Shown: positions 16,492-27,398 of the stretch, piece by piece | Layout: each line of letters begins with the position of its first letter | Numbering within the stretch: position 1 is the stretch's first letter | From: an uncultured Opitutia bacterium | GTDB lineage: Bacteria > Verrucomicrobiota > Verrucomicrobiia > Opitutales > Opitutaceae | Assembly: GCA_903859715.1 (NCBI GenBank) | Contig: CAIONS010000030.1 | Span: forward strand, 1-53,548 | Reading direction: 5' to 3' | Length of the DNA stretch: 53,548 bases | Translations under genes and position numbers: made by a program | Notes under the pieces: generated by a model | What the model was told of the DNA's origin: nothing | Database searches by the model: none | The model's input: only the letters and a program-made list of their open reading frames with translations

Positions 16492-16866
16492 TCATTTCTC
16501 CCAATCGAGCGCGCCTTTCTTGATTTCGTAAATCAAGCCCAGCACGAGGACGCCGATGAAGAACATGATCGGACCGAGGATCGGGATGTGGTTCGCGAGA
16601 AACTCGCGGTAGATGAACGTCCACGGCACGAGGATGACGATCTCCAGGTCGAACAGCATGAACAGGAGCGCGGTGAGAAAAAACTTCACCGAGAACCGCG
16701 TGTGGATGAGCTCCTCGGCGGGCACGCCACACTCGTAGGCCGAGTCCTTGATCTTGCTGTGCTTGCTGCGCTGGCCGAACAGGTGGCTGGCACCGATGAT
16801 CACCGCGGTGATGCCCGCGGCCAGCACGGCCTGGATCAGGAAGGGAAGATACGCGGCGGAAATCAT
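16492..16866 (-). CDS. nuoA: NADH-quinone oxidoreductase subunit A
   Basis: A 124-residue three-helix membrane subunit of respiratory complex I. Helices lie near residues 7-28, 62-85 and 92-113. The conserved matrix loop YECGVPAEELIHTRFSVKFF and LFMLFDLEIVILVPW identify it firmly. The unusual point is context: nuoB to nuoN are not next to it. Upstream lies a DUF362-like gene and downstream the EIIA/DisA_N gene. The rest of the complex must be encoded elsewhere. Confidence 0.96.
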   Translation of the reverse strand: MISAAYLPFLIQAVLAAGITAVIIGASHLFGQRSKHSKIKDSAYECGVPAEELIHTRFSVKFFLTALLFMLFDLEIVILVPWTFIYREFLANHIPILGPIMFFIGVLVLGLIYEIKKGALDWEK

Positions 16867-16911
16867 GTCAGGCTAGAATTGGGCGCAGCGGCGCGATGCT
16901 GACAAGCGGTT

Positions 16912-17952
16912 TTATTGCACCACCGGGATGAATTTCGCGGACGAGATATGGGTCGAGCCCACACCGAGTGTCTCGGCGAATTCCAGGGTGCGGATTTCCT
17001 CCGAGATCGGATCGAAGCCGGACTGCTTGCGCAGGCCGTTGATGCGGCTGCGCATCAGCGAATCCAGCAGCACGGGATCCGTGCTCAGCCACAGCAGCGG
17101 TTCCGAGGCCGAGTACAGCGAATTGAAGTACGGGCCGCCGATGAACTGGTAGTGCTCGAGGCTCACAATCGTGAACACCCACGTTTGCAGCAATTCGGGG
17201 ATGGCGCTCATCTCGGCGACGGCCGCCGGGGCGTTCGCGGGCGAGCGGAAGAACCGGCCGGTGTTGGAGGCGTTCCACAGCGTGGCGTTCACCAGCGCGC
17301 CGTTCACACCCAGCATCGGGTGGTCGGTGTAGACCGGCAGGTTGATCCAGAAGTCGGAGTCGAGGAACAGCGGCGTGGCGAGGAAGCTCTTGCGGTCCTC
17401 ATCCTTCGTCGAGTTGTTCGGGTAGTCTTTCGTCTGCTGCTCGGCCATGATCGGGTCGAAACGCTGCGGCAGCGGGCTTTCATAGAACCAGCCGGAATCG
17501 TAGAACTTGCCCGATTCGAGCACGTAGACCGGATGGCCCTTGAAGGGCGTCTCCCCGGTCACCAGCGACGGCAGGTAGCCGGTCATGCGCAGCCGGAGCT
17601 GGTTCAGCCCGACGAGGAAAATATTCTTCTGCTCAAATCCCCGGCGCTCCAGCGCGGTGATCACCGCCTTCACCAGCGGCACGGGCGTGGCCATGCCGGG
17701 GCCGGAATCCGTGTAGATCTTCAGGCCGACCTTCTTTTTGAGCCCGGGCACGAGTCGTTTTCCGGTCGCAGCCTCAAAGCGCGAGATCAACGCCTCCACG
17801 TCCTTCGCATAGGTCTCGTCGTCAAAGGCCGTCAGCTGGGCCTGCCAGACCGGGTCGTTCGGCGGCGTCCGCGGCACGGCGGTTTCGGTCGCACGGACGG
17901 CCAGCGGCGCGAGGGCGGCGGCGAGAAAAAGCGGGAAAAGGGAAAGGCGCAT
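16912..17952 (-). CDS. Secreted DUF362-like protein
   Basis: A 346-residue protein with a Sec signal peptide (LSLFPLFLAAALAPLAVRA). The mature part begins TETAVPRTPPNDPVW. The VGLKIYTDSGPGMATP stretch followed by LVKAVITALERRG, and DPVLLDSLMRSRINGLRKQ near the end, resemble the DUF362 fold, whose function is unknown. Four Cys for an Fe-S cluster are absent. The frame continues upstream to 19809 antisense to dnaG. The signal peptide fixes the start at the ATG 17950-17952. It ends 45 bp before nuoA and may share its transcript. Confidence 0.7.
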   Translation of the reverse strand: MRLSLFPLFLAAALAPLAVRATETAVPRTPPNDPVWQAQLTAFDDETYAKDVEALISRFEAATGKRLVPGLKKKVGLKIYTDSGPGMATPVPLVKAVITALERRGFEQKNIFLVGLNQLRLRMTGYLPSLVTGETPFKGHPVYVLESGKFYDSGWFYESPLPQRFDPIMAEQQTKDYPNNSTKDEDRKSFLATPLFLDSDFWINLPVYTDHPMLGVNGALVNATLWNASNTGRFFRSPANAPAAVAEMSAIPELLQTWVFTIVSLEHYQFIGGPYFNSLYSASEPLLWLSTDPVLLDSLMRSRINGLRKQSGFDPISEEIRTLEFAETLGVGSTHISSAKFIPVVQ

Positions 17953-18069
17953 AGGGATGAGTGAGTCGCCCAAAAACCGGCAATGTTTCCTCGGCGAGCC
18001 GCGAAACTTGACAGTCTCTCCCGTGGGTTGAAAGTGCATTCTTTTCGCGCCACCGTCGACGCTCCGCCC

Positions 18070-19932
18070 ATGCCCGCCATCAAGCCCACCTGCGTCCGCG
18101 ACCTGAAGTTGCGCATCAACCTCGCCGATGTGGTCTCGCGCGTCGTGACATTGAAGAAGGCCGGCGCCGGCCGGCTGAAGGGCCTGTGTCCCTTTCACAA
18201 CGAAAAGACCCCGTCCTTCAACGTCGATGCGGACAAGGGCTTCTACAAGTGCTTCGGCTGCGGCAAGGCGGGCGACCTCATCACTTTTGTGCGGGAAACG
18301 GAGCAGCTGGGTTTTACCGAGGCCGTCGAGGCGCTCGGCCAGCGCTTCAACATCGTCATCGAGTATGAGGAGGGTTCCGGCGGACCGAGCCGCGAGGAAC
18401 GTTCGTTGCGGCAGGAGATTTTCGAGATCCACGAACTCGCCGCGGAGCATTTCCACCAGGCGTTCAAGGGCGCCTCGCCCGCCGGCGACTTCATGCGCAC
18501 GTACTGGGTGGAGAAGCGCCGCTTCACCCTGGAGCTGGCCGATGAATTCAAGATCGGTGTCGCCGCGGCCGTCGACGAGGGGCTCGGCGCGCTGCTGCTG
18601 AAGCGGAAGTTTTCCGAGGAGGCGATCCGCCAGTGCGGCCTGTTCTTCGTCCGCGACGGCGCGATGCTTTCGCTCGGTTCGCTGAAGCCGCGGTTCCGCG
18701 GCCGGCTGATGGTTCCCATCCGCGATCACCAGGGACGCGTCGTCGCGTTCACCGCACGGCAGACGGACCTGACACCCGAGGATGATCCGGCGCGCGAGGC
18801 CAAGTACGTCAACTCGCCCGAGACTCCCATTTTCACGAAGGGCAACCTGCTCTTCAACCTCGACCGCGCCCGGACCCACGTCGGCGAAGGCCGGCCGTTC
18901 GTGATGGTTGAGGGCCAGCTCGACGCGCTGCGCTGCTGGAGTGTCGGCCTCAAGTCCGCCATCGCGCCCCAGGGCACGTCGATCACCGAGCCGCAGCTCG
19001 TGCTGCTGCGCCGCTATCACACGCAGGTCGAGTGCTTCCTCGACGGCGACAGCGCCGGCCAGAAGGCCGCGCTGCGGTTCCTGCCGATGGCGCTGAAAGC
19101 CGGCCTCGAGGTTAAGTTCCTCATGCTCGCGAAAGGCGACGACCCCGACTCGCTCTTCCGCGAACGCGGTCTTGCGGCTTACGAGGAGGTACGCCGCGGC
19201 GGACTCTCCGCCATGGCGTTCGCCTGCCACACCGCGCTCCCGGATCCCGCGGCCGCCTCGGCCGAATTCAAATCCCGCGCCGCCCAATCCGTGCTCGAGC
19301 TGGTCGCCTCCGCCGAGGGCGAGGTTTCCCGCTCCGAGTTCCTCGCCGAGGCTGCCGGCCATCTCCGCCTCGCGCCCGCCGCGCTGCAGCGCGATTTCCA
19401 GACCTTCATCGCCCGCCAAAGCCGCCAGGCCGCCGGCCGGCCCGCCGGCAACCCGGCCGCCACCCCGCCCCAACCGCCCACCAACACCGGCCAGAGTTCG
19501 GAACACCACCTGCTCCTCCTCTGCCTGCATTTCGAGTCGCTCGGCCGGCCCCTCAGCTCCGCCCTGCCCCATGAGTGGATCGACACCTCCCACCCGGCGG
19601 GTATCCTCCTCAACCGGTTCCTCGGCGAGTTCGAGCACGACACCTGGCCGGGGCGCGACCACCTCGACAGTCTGCTCGAAACCCCTGAGCAAAAGACGCT
19701 TGTCGCCTCCCTCCTGTTTGACACCCCCGCGATCGACGATCCGGTCAAGGTCGCCAATGAAGGCCTCCGCCAGCTGCGCGCCCGCGCCCTCGAGCCGCGC
19801 CTCCGGCAAATAGAACTTGCTTTAGCCAATCACGGTGCGGACAGTAATTCTGACCCAATTTCACTCTTAAAAGAACGCTCAGAAATCCAACGCCAGCTCC
19901 GCCAGCCACTCCAGTTGCCCGTGGCGGTTTAG
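18070..19932 (+). CDS. dnaG: DNA primase (DnaG)
   Basis: Synthesises RNA primers at the replication fork. The 620-residue protein has the N-terminal CHC2 zinc ribbon (Cys40, His43, Cys61, Cys64). The TOPRIM catalytic domain has Glu281 (VEGQLDALR) and Asp325/Asp327 (DGDSAG). The C-terminal helicase-interaction domain is preceded by an Ala/Pro-rich linker (about residues 455-480). Start: ATG at 18070. The 29 upstream codons lack family similarity. A perfect -35 hexamer TTGACA lies at 18008-18013 but its -10 is unconvincing. It is followed after 29 bp by rpoD, the conserved dnaG-rpoD pairing of the macromolecular synthesis operon without rpsU. Confidence 0.96.
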   Translation: MPAIKPTCVRDLKLRINLADVVSRVVTLKKAGAGRLKGLCPFHNEKTPSFNVDADKGFYKCFGCGKAGDLITFVRETEQLGFTEAVEALGQRFNIVIEYEEGSGGPSREERSLRQEIFEIHELAAEHFHQAFKGASPAGDFMRTYWVEKRRFTLELADEFKIGVAAAVDEGLGALLLKRKFSEEAIRQCGLFFVRDGAMLSLGSLKPRFRGRLMVPIRDHQGRVVAFTARQTDLTPEDDPAREAKYVNSPETPIFTKGNLLFNLDRARTHVGEGRPFVMVEGQLDALRCWSVGLKSAIAPQGTSITEPQLVLLRRYHTQVECFLDGDSAGQKAALRFLPMALKAGLEVKFLMLAKGDDPDSLFRERGLAAYEEVRRGGLSAMAFACHTALPDPAAASAEFKSRAAQSVLELVASAEGEVSRSEFLAEAAGHLRLAPAALQRDFQTFIARQSRQAAGRPAGNPAATPPQPPTNTGQSSEHHLLLLCLHFESLGRPLSSALPHEWIDTSHPAGILLNRFLGEFEHDTWPGRDHLDSLLETPEQKTLVASLLFDTPAIDDPVKVANEGLRQLRARALEPRLRQIELALANHGADSNSDPISLLKERSEIQRQLRQPLQLPVAV

Positions 19933-19942
19933 CCCTTATAGT
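19915..19942 (+). promoter_or_regulatory. Possible internal promoter for rpoD
   Basis: TTGCCC (19915-19920), a 16-nt spacer and TATAGT (19937-19942) lie across the dnaG stop codon, ahead of rpoD. Separate rpoD promoters inside or just after dnaG are known in other bacteria. Here the evidence is hexamer match only. Confidence 0.35.
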
Positions 19943-19961
19943 AGAGACCACTTCCTTTTCT

Positions 19962-21809
<1,848 letters not shown>

Positions 21810-21810
21810 A

Positions 21811-21926
21811 GGCAGGTCGAGGGTCGATTGCCGGGGAACGATTTCTGATCCGGTTGAACGCCGGCCAGAGCCAGCACGTTGGCCTTGATTCCAAATCGTC
21901 TCTCGATCCTCGTCCCTCGACTCTCC
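21811..21926. repeat. Inverted repeat, family G (GTCGAGGGTCGA words)
   Basis: The left arm starting at 21811 and the right arm 21891-21926 are imperfect complements built of TCGAGGGTCGA / CTCGATCCTCGTCCCTCGA words. It starts two bases after the rpoD stop and occupies most of the rpoD-tatA gap. Confidence 0.7.
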
Positions 21927-21980
21927 GCTCAGCGCGCTTTCCCGCTTTACAGTCGGTGACACCGGCATAGCTTGCGCATC

Positions 21981-22214
21981 ATGGCTACTTTACCCGCTTA
22001 CTTCGCCGCGTTTGGCATCGGTGGGAGCGAACTCGTCCTCATCCTCCTGATCCTGTTGCTGCTGTTCGGCGGTTCCAAACTGCCGTCCCTCGCCAAGGGT
22101 CTTGGCCAGTCGATCAAGGAATTCAAGAAGGCCAGCAAGGACGAGCCCGAGGAAGAGAAGGTCGCCGAGGTCAAGAAGACGACCGATTCATCCAAGACCA
22201 ACGGCTCGAACTGA
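21981..22214 (+). CDS. tatA: Twin-arginine translocase subunit TatA/E
   Basis: A 77-residue protein with one N-terminal membrane helix ([16 protein letters not shown]), the short hinge [15 protein letters not shown] and a charged amphipathic helix and tail ([13 protein letters not shown]). TatA forms the pore for folded-protein export. tatB and tatC are not nearby. The ATG at 21981 is preferred over an in-frame TTG at 21972. A strong terminator follows. Confidence 0.92.
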   Translation: MATLPAYFAAFGIGGSELVLILLILLLLFGGSKLPSLAKGLGQSIKEFKKASKDEPEEEKVAEVKKTTDSSKTNGSN

Positions 22215-22238
22215 GCCCGTCCGTTTTCATCGTTCCCG

Positions 22239-22266
22239 AGCGCGCCCTTCCCGGCGCGCTTTTTTT
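22239..22266 (+). terminator. Intrinsic terminator after tatA
   Basis: AGCGCGCC and GGCGCGCT form a perfect 8-bp stem with a CTTCC-type loop, followed by a run of Ts (22260-22266). It overlaps the last codon of the convergent kefB gene. Confidence 0.85.
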
Positions 22267-24568
22267 ATTCCGCCGGATGACCGGTATCCATCAGCCAGAT
22301 CCGGAAAGCCTCGATCTGCGCGGGCGTGCCGAGCGCGAGCACCTCGTCGCCGGCCTGCAGCCGCTCATCCGCGCTCGGGTTCAACACGCGCATGCCGCGG
22401 TGATTCACGCCGGCGATCTGGACGCCGTGCGTGCGTGCGAGGGCTAGCTCGGCGAGGGTCCGGCCCGACGCCGGGCCGTGGGGCGGGATCTTGATCGATT
22501 CCATCAGCACTTCCTCGAACAGCGAGTCCGAGGCGCCCGACACCGCCCCGAGGAACGCCTTCCCCGCCCGCACCTGCTCCGTCGTGCCCATCAGCAGCAC
22601 GCGGTCGCGCGGGTACAGCACGGCATCCGGCGGCGGCAGCGGGATCATGTAGCCCTGCCGCTCGATGCCGACCACCGAGCAGCCAAATTTCGCGCGCAGG
22701 TCCAGCTCCGCAATCTTCCGGCCCTGCGCGTCCGCCAGGTCCGGCAGCATGCAGTCGATCATGTGCAGCTTCCAGTCCCCGTGCGGCTGCAGCCACGGCG
22801 CGGAGGTTGACGTCATCTTGCCCTCGGCCGAGGTGATCACGGTCTTCAGCTCAACCTCCAGCTGGCTGTGCCAGAAGACCAGCTTGCGCCAGAGCAGGCC
22901 CAGCGCCGCCATCGCAATGAGCGCGCTGCCCAGCAGCAACCACCGCGCGCTTCCTTCCGCCGGCATCAGCGCAAACAGCCAGAAGAAAATCGCCGCCCCG
23001 GCCAGCGCCTTGATCACGGTTTCCACGATCGGCGCGAGCCGCGCCGCCCGCGGGTTGCCCGTGGTCGACACCTGCGCATACATCAGCGCCAGCGCCGAGC
23101 AGTTCCGCCAGATCGCCACCAGCGGCGCCAGCACGACCAGGCAGAGCGCGATCCAGAAGAGCACCTGCAGCCCGTGCGGAAACATCCAGTCCCGGCCGAG
23201 CCAGCGCTCGGCGGCGATGAACATCTGCCCGGAAAACACCAGCAGGCCGCTCACCAGCAGCACTTCCACCCCGATCTGCACAAAGCGCTTCCGGCTGAGT
23301 TGCCAGAGCCGGTTGCGCCGCGCATGGGCCTGCAGCTGATCCAGCCACTCGCGGTAAAAGCGCAGCGCGTCCTCCAGCCAGCGCGGCTGTCGCGCCAGCA
23401 GCGCGTCGGCGATCGGCGCCGACCGCCGCATCAGCACCGGTGCGACCAGCGTGGTGAGGAGCGACACGCCGACCGCGAGCGGGTAAAAATTCGCCGGCAC
23501 GACCGCCGCACTCACGCCCAGCTGCGCAATGATGAAGGAAAACTCGCCGATCGGCGTGACCGCCATGCCCGTGCGCAAGGCCTCGCGCGGCGAGGTGCCG
23601 ATCAGGGCCAGCGCCATCGTGCTCGCCCCGAAGCGCGCCACCAATGTGAAGACCGCGACCCCCACGATCAGGCCGGCCGACCCGACCAGCGCGTGCAGGT
23701 CGATCTGCATGCCGATCGCCACGAAGAAAACCGCGCTGAAGACGTCCCGCATCCCCTCGAACGTCCGCTCGACCTGGTGCCGGTGCGGTGTCTCCGCCAC
23801 GATGGTGCCGAGCAAAAACGCCCCCAGCGCCAGCGAATAGCCCGCATGCTGCGCCACCACGGCCAGCCCGAAGAGCAGCGCCGCGATCCCGAGCGTCTGT
23901 AATTCCTCGTCGGCCGAAATGCTCATGCGCCGCAGCAGCCAGGGCACGAGCAGCAGCCCGCCCACGCCCGCCAGCGCGACAAACGCCCCGAGCGTACCCA
24001 GTGTCTCACCCAGCGACGAAGCGTGGCCGCCGGTCGCCCCGCCGAGTTGCACCAGCGAGTTGAGCAGCGTCAGCATCACGACGGCGACCACGTCCTCCAG
24101 CACCGAAACGCCCATCGCCAGCTGGCCGGAACGCTCATGGTTCTCCCCGGTTTCCTGCAGGATCTTGCTGATGATCGCCGACGACGACACCATCAGCATC
24201 CCAGCCAGAAACAGGCTTTCGGTCGCCCCGAGCCCCAGTGCCGCGCCCAGCAGCCGCGTGAGATAATACATCACCAGCGCCCCACCGAAGGTCGCCAGCA
24301 TGAGTGACAAGCCCAGCCGACGCAGCTTGCGCACGCTCAGCCGCAGCCCGATGGAAAACATCAGGAACACGAGGCCCACCTGCGCCAGTGTCTCGATCCG
24401 GTTCACATCCGACACCAGCGAGAACGGCGGCGTATAGGGGCCGACCACCATGCCCGCGGCCAGGAAACCCACCACCACCGAAAGCCCCAGGCGCTGGCAA
24501 ATCCAGCCGACCACCCCCGCCACCACGAGGATCACCGCCAGGTCCTGAATGAATTGAATGCCGTGCAT
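22265..24568 (-). CDS. Monovalent cation:proton antiporter, CPA2/KefB type, with two RCK_C domains
   Basis: A 767-residue inner-membrane antiporter. Residues about 5-385 form the Na+/H+ exchanger-type domain with roughly 12 helices (GFLAAGMVVGPYT, LMFSIGLRLSVRKL, AMGVSVLEDVVAVVML). An extra block of four or five helices spans about 430-570. The C terminus carries two RCK_C (TrkA-C) modules: about 590-665, and about 675-760 with VQIAGVNHRGMRVLNPSADE. The NAD-binding RCK_N (GxGxxG) of KefB and KefC is absent. RCK_C domains bind small ligands, in some potassium transporters cyclic di-AMP. It is convergent with tatA and divergent from mreB. Confidence 0.88.
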   Translation of the reverse strand: MHGIQFIQDLAVILVVAGVVGWICQRLGLSVVVGFLAAGMVVGPYTPPFSLVSDVNRIETLAQVGLVFLMFSIGLRLSVRKLRRLGLSLMLATFGGALVMYYLTRLLGAALGLGATESLFLAGMLMVSSSAIISKILQETGENHERSGQLAMGVSVLEDVVAVVMLTLLNSLVQLGGATGGHASSLGETLGTLGAFVALAGVGGLLLVPWLLRRMSISADEELQTLGIAALLFGLAVVAQHAGYSLALGAFLLGTIVAETPHRHQVERTFEGMRDVFSAVFFVAIGMQIDLHALVGSAGLIVGVAVFTLVARFGASTMALALIGTSPREALRTGMAVTPIGEFSFIIAQLGVSAAVVPANFYPLAVGVSLLTTLVAPVLMRRSAPIADALLARQPRWLEDALRFYREWLDQLQAHARRNRLWQLSRKRFVQIGVEVLLVSGLLVFSGQMFIAAERWLGRDWMFPHGLQVLFWIALCLVVLAPLVAIWRNCSALALMYAQVSTTGNPRAARLAPIVETVIKALAGAAIFFWLFALMPAEGSARWLLLGSALIAMAALGLLWRKLVFWHSQLEVELKTVITSAEGKMTSTSAPWLQPHGDWKLHMIDCMLPDLADAQGRKIAELDLRAKFGCSVVGIERQGYMIPLPPPDAVLYPRDRVLLMGTTEQVRAGKAFLGAVSGASDSLFEEVLMESIKIPPHGPASGRTLAELALARTHGVQIAGVNHRGMRVLNPSADERLQAGDEVLALGTPAQIEAFRIWLMDTGHPAE

Positions 24569-24600
24569 GATCGGAGTCGCCGGCCCTCGGCGAGCAGAGG

Positions 24601-24740
24601 GCAGAAGTCAGAGGTCAGATGTCGGCACTGGCAAGCCGGGCTGTGGGCGACGCCCGACTTTCATGGACGAGCATCCAGCTCCGCTTGCCGGCCCATTCTT
24701 GCCCTGATCTGACTTCTGAACTCTGACTTCTGATCTCTGG
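24601..24740. repeat. Inverted repeat, family F (AGAAGTCAGAGGTCAGA words)
   Basis: The left arm 24601-24625 and right arm 24704-24740 are imperfect complements. The right arm repeats CTGACTTCTGA, CTCTGACTTCTGATCTCTGG. It fills most of the 259-bp gap between divergent kefB and mreB. A second partial pairing (GGCAAGCCGG with CTTGCCGGCC) lies inside. Confidence 0.8.
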
Positions 24741-24792
24741 TTTTTGGCATCTGCCATCTTGCAGCGTTGACACCCCGGGCGCCCGCCGATTC

Positions 24793-24810
24793 GTTTCCGT
24801 CGGCGGAAAC
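24793..24810 (+). promoter_or_regulatory. Hairpin in the mreB 5' leader
   Basis: GTTTCCG (24793-24799) and CGGAAAC (24804-24810) form a perfect 7-bp stem with a TCGG loop, 17 nt before the mreB ATG. A TTGACA at 24767-24772 could be a -35, but its -10 is poor. Its role is unknown. Confidence 0.4.
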
Positions 24811-24827
24811 AGCCCCACCTCGCAATC

Positions 24828-25841
24828 ATGGCCAACTTCCTCGGTTACTTCTCCAACGACATCGGCATCGACCTCGGCACCGCTAACACGCTCGTTTACG
24901 TCAAGGACAAGGGCATCGTTCTCCGCGAGCCGTCCGTCGTCGCTCTCGACACCGTCAGCCGCAAGGTCCGCGCCGTCGGCGACGAGGCCAAGCGCATGCT
25001 GGGCCGCACGCCCGGCAACATCACCGCCATCCGCCCGATGAAGGACGGCGTCATCGCCGACTTCGATGTCACCGAGGCGATGCTCCGCTATTTCATCCGC
25101 AAGGTCAGCAGCGGCTCCTTCCGCGCCCCACCCCGCGTCGTCATCGCCATTCCCTCCGGCATCACCGAGGTGGAAAAACGCGCGGTCAAGGACTCCGCCC
25201 TCCACGCCGGCGCCCGCGACGTCATCACCATTCCCGAGCCCATGGCCGCCGCCATCGGCGTCGGTCTCCCGATCGACGAGCCCGCCGCCAACATGATCGT
25301 CGACATCGGCGGTGGCACCACCGAGATCGCGATCATTTCGCTCAACGGCATCGTCTTCTCGAAGTCGATCCGTGTCGCCGGTGACGAGCTCGACGCCGCC
25401 ATCATCAATTACATGAAGCGCGCCTATAATCTCCTCATCGGTGAGCGCACCGCGGAAGAGATCAAGATGCGCGTCGGTTCCGCTTACCCCCTCGACGAGG
25501 AGCTCACGATGGAGGTCAAGGGCCGCGATTCCGTCGCCGGCCTGCCCAAGACGATTCACATCACCTCGCAGGAGATCCGCGAGGCCCTTGCCGACACCAT
25601 CGCCGCCATTGTGGACGCTGTCCGCGTGACGCTCGAACGCTGCCCGCCCGAGCTTTCCGCCGATCTGGTTGACCGTGGCTTCGTGATGGCCGGCGGCGGC
25701 GCGCTGATCCGCGGCATCGACCGCCTGCTGAGCGAGAAGACCGGCCTGCCGGTGACGATCGCCGACGACCCGCTCTCCGCCGTCGCCAACGGCACGGGCG
25801 CCGTCCTCAACGACCTCGCCTGGCTGATGCAGAACGTCTGA
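24828..25841 (+). CDS. mreB: Rod-shape-determining actin homologue MreB
   Basis: A 337-residue bacterial actin that forms membrane-bound filaments directing lateral wall synthesis. The actin ATP-binding motifs are present: phosphate 1 [14 protein letters not shown], phosphate 2 [15 protein letters not shown] and the adenosine loop [15 protein letters not shown]. The N-terminal MANFLGYF supplies the amphipathic membrane-binding segment. It is first in mreB-mreC-mreD-mrdA. The gaps to mreC and to mreD each hold a different inverted-repeat family, so the operon is interrupted twice by structured DNA. Confidence 0.97.
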   Translation: MANFLGYFSNDIGIDLGTANTLVYVKDKGIVLREPSVVALDTVSRKVRAVGDEAKRMLGRTPGNITAIRPMKDGVIADFDVTEAMLRYFIRKVSSGSFRAPPRVVIAIPSGITEVEKRAVKDSALHAGARDVITIPEPMAAAIGVGLPIDEPAANMIVDIGGGTTEIAIISLNGIVFSKSIRVAGDELDAAIINYMKRAYNLLIGERTAEEIKMRVGSAYPLDEELTMEVKGRDSVAGLPKTIHITSQEIREALADTIAAIVDAVRVTLERCPPELSADLVDRGFVMAGGGALIRGIDRLLSEKTGLPVTIADDPLSAVANGTGAVLNDLAWLMQNV

Positions 25842-25863
25842 GGGCGCGATGCGCCCAAGTGGG

Positions 25864-25940
25864 AAGTAACAAGGGACAAGTAACAGGAATTGCCGGCCAC
25901 CGCCTGCCTCTTGCCACTTGACCCTTGATCCTTGTTACTT
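25864..25940. repeat. Inverted repeat, family E (AAGTAACAAGNGACAAG words), mreB-mreC gap
   Basis: The left arm 25864-25886 and right arm 25910-25940 are imperfect complements made of ACTTG/CAAGT words. The right arm ends 8 nt before the mreC GTG start and so occupies its translation-initiation region. Relatives: 32922-32953 and 46062-46198. Confidence 0.85.
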
Positions 25941-25948
25941 AGCCGCAC

Positions 25949-26779
25949 GTGCCTTCCAAACGCCTTGATCAAGCCCGCCCGTTCCTGACGCTCATCGTCG
26001 TCGTGGCCGCATGGCTGATTATCCCGGTCGTGGTGAAGACGTTCACCCGCGCCGGGTTTTTCGAATTGCAGGCCCCGCTGAATGTCGCCGCCTCCTACGC
26101 CCGCGACCTGCAGGAATACTGGTCGCTGCGCCTCCACACCAATGACGAGCTCATCGAGGCCAGCCGCGACCTCTCGCGCCTCAACGCCCAGTACGAGGTC
26201 GCCGCGCAGCAGAACGCCGGGCTGCAGGCCGAGATCGAGCGGCTTCAGGAGCTCCTGAAACTACCCGCCTATGCCGAGTATCACTCCGAGCATGCCCGCG
26301 TCGTGCGCCGGGATTTCTCCGGCTGGTGGCAGCGCATCGTCATCCGGAAGGGCAGGAACTACGGCATCCCCGTCGGCGCCCCCGTCATCTTCAGCGGCGG
26401 CGTCGTCGGCCACGTGACCGAGGTCTATGCCTACACCTCCGTCGTCGAGCTCATCAGCAATCCCGGCGTCCGGCTCGCCGGCGTCGTCGAGGGCGAAACG
26501 CAGCCGATCAGCTACCAGGGCGGCATCAATCCCACCTTCGGCAACCCCCGGGGCGTGATTGAATTCGTGCCGCTGAATGTCTTCGCCAACGCGTCCGCAC
26601 CCAAGCGGCTGGTCACCTCCGGCCTCGGCGGCGTCTACCCGCCCGGCCTCACCATCGGCACCGTCGTCAAGGTCGAGCCCAGCACCGACGGCCTCTTCAA
26701 GACCGGCGAGGTGGAGCTGGATCCCCGCCTCAGTTCCCTCACCGAGGTCACCGTGCTGGTGCCGCTGAATCCGGAATGA
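25949..26779 (+). CDS. mreC: Rod-shape-determining protein MreC
   Basis: A 276-residue bitopic protein, with an N-terminal membrane helix (FLTLIVVVAAWLIIPVVV), a periplasmic coiled coil (about residues 70-105, LNAQYEVAAQQNAGLQAEIE) and the double beta-barrel typical of MreC (ARVVRRDFSGWWQRIVI, NYGIPVGAPVI, VVGHVTEV). It activates the PBP2-RodA complex. It starts with GTG at 25949. No Shine-Dalgarno is visible because the repeat arm lies directly upstream. Confidence 0.94.
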   Translation: MPSKRLDQARPFLTLIVVVAAWLIIPVVVKTFTRAGFFELQAPLNVAASYARDLQEYWSLRLHTNDELIEASRDLSRLNAQYEVAAQQNAGLQAEIERLQELLKLPAYAEYHSEHARVVRRDFSGWWQRIVIRKGRNYGIPVGAPVIFSGGVVGHVTEVYAYTSVVELISNPGVRLAGVVEGETQPISYQGGINPTFGNPRGVIEFVPLNVFANASAPKRLVTSGLGGVYPPGLTIGTVVKVEPSTDGLFKTGEVELDPRLSSLTEVTVLVPLNPE

Positions 26780-26784
26780 AGTAT

Positions 26785-26873
26785 GTGACGTGTGTCATGT
26801 GACCTGTGACCAGCCCATGATTTCCGTCTAAATCTCCGCCTGCTCGTCACAGGTCACACGCCGCACGTCACAC
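26785..26873. repeat. Inverted repeat, family H (GTGACGTGTGTCATGTGACC words), mreC-mreD gap
   Basis: The left arm 26785-26810 and right arm 26846-26873 share a perfectly complementary core (GTGACCTGTGAC / GTCACAGGTCAC) plus diverged ends of the same word. It begins 6 nt after the mreC stop and ends 6 nt before the mreD ATG, so it is effectively the whole spacer. Confidence 0.85.
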
Positions 26874-26879
26874 TCTCAA

Positions 26880-27389
26880 ATGCTCCGCCCCTTCGTCACC
26901 TTTCTCACCCTGCTTGTGCTCTGGGTGCTGGTCGCGCAGGTGAATCATCTCCTCGCGGAAACCCAGGTGTATCTTTTTATCGGCGGCCTGTTCGTGGCCT
27001 ATGCGGCGCTCGCACTGCCGCTGCGCGACGGCCTCGCCGCGGTCCTGCTCGGCGGCCTGCTCTTTGATTCCGGCGCGCCCGTCCCGTTCGGCACGCACGC
27101 CCTCCTCTTTGCCGCCGTCCATGCCATCGTGTTCAACATCCGCGACCGCCTCCCGCGCGATGAAACCGTCGCCCGCGTCATCGTCGCGCTGCTCGCCAAC
27201 CTCGGCCTGTTCCTCGCGCTTTCCTTCGCGCTGATCGGCCGCGGACCCGCGCCGGGCACCGCGTGGCCGCGGCTGATCATCGATCTGGCCTGCTCCCAGG
27301 TTTTCCTCGCGCTCCTCGCCCCGTGGTTTTTCGCCCTGCAGTCGCGTGCCCTCGTGCTGACCGGGGCCGAGCGCGACAACCTCGCCTGA
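26880..27389 (+). CDS. mreD: Rod-shape-determining protein MreD
   Basis: A 169-residue polytopic membrane protein with five or six helices. Residues 1-20 (VTFLTLLVLWVLVAQV) and the later LLANLGLFLALSFALIG are the clearest. Sequence conservation in MreD is low, so the call leans on its place between mreC and mrdA, its size and its hydrophobicity. It lies 9 bp before mrdA, which is likely cotranscribed. Confidence 0.88.
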   Translation: MLRPFVTFLTLLVLWVLVAQVNHLLAETQVYLFIGGLFVAYAALALPLRDGLAAVLLGGLLFDSGAPVPFGTHALLFAAVHAIVFNIRDRLPRDETVARVIVALLANLGLFLALSFALIGRGPAPGTAWPRLIIDLACSQVFLALLAPWFFALQSRALVLTGAERDNLA

Positions 27390-27398
27390 GCTCCGGCC

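Noticed and set aside
17953-19809. Upstream extension of the DUF362-like frame, about 620 codons antisense to dnaG
   Set aside because: No similarity to any family, low complexity, and the signal peptide of the real protein begins at 17952.
24601-24740. Short regularly spaced repeats that could suggest a CRISPR array
   Set aside because: The words are 8-11 nt, directly adjacent without spacers, and arranged as inverted arms. The same holds for the other repeat families.
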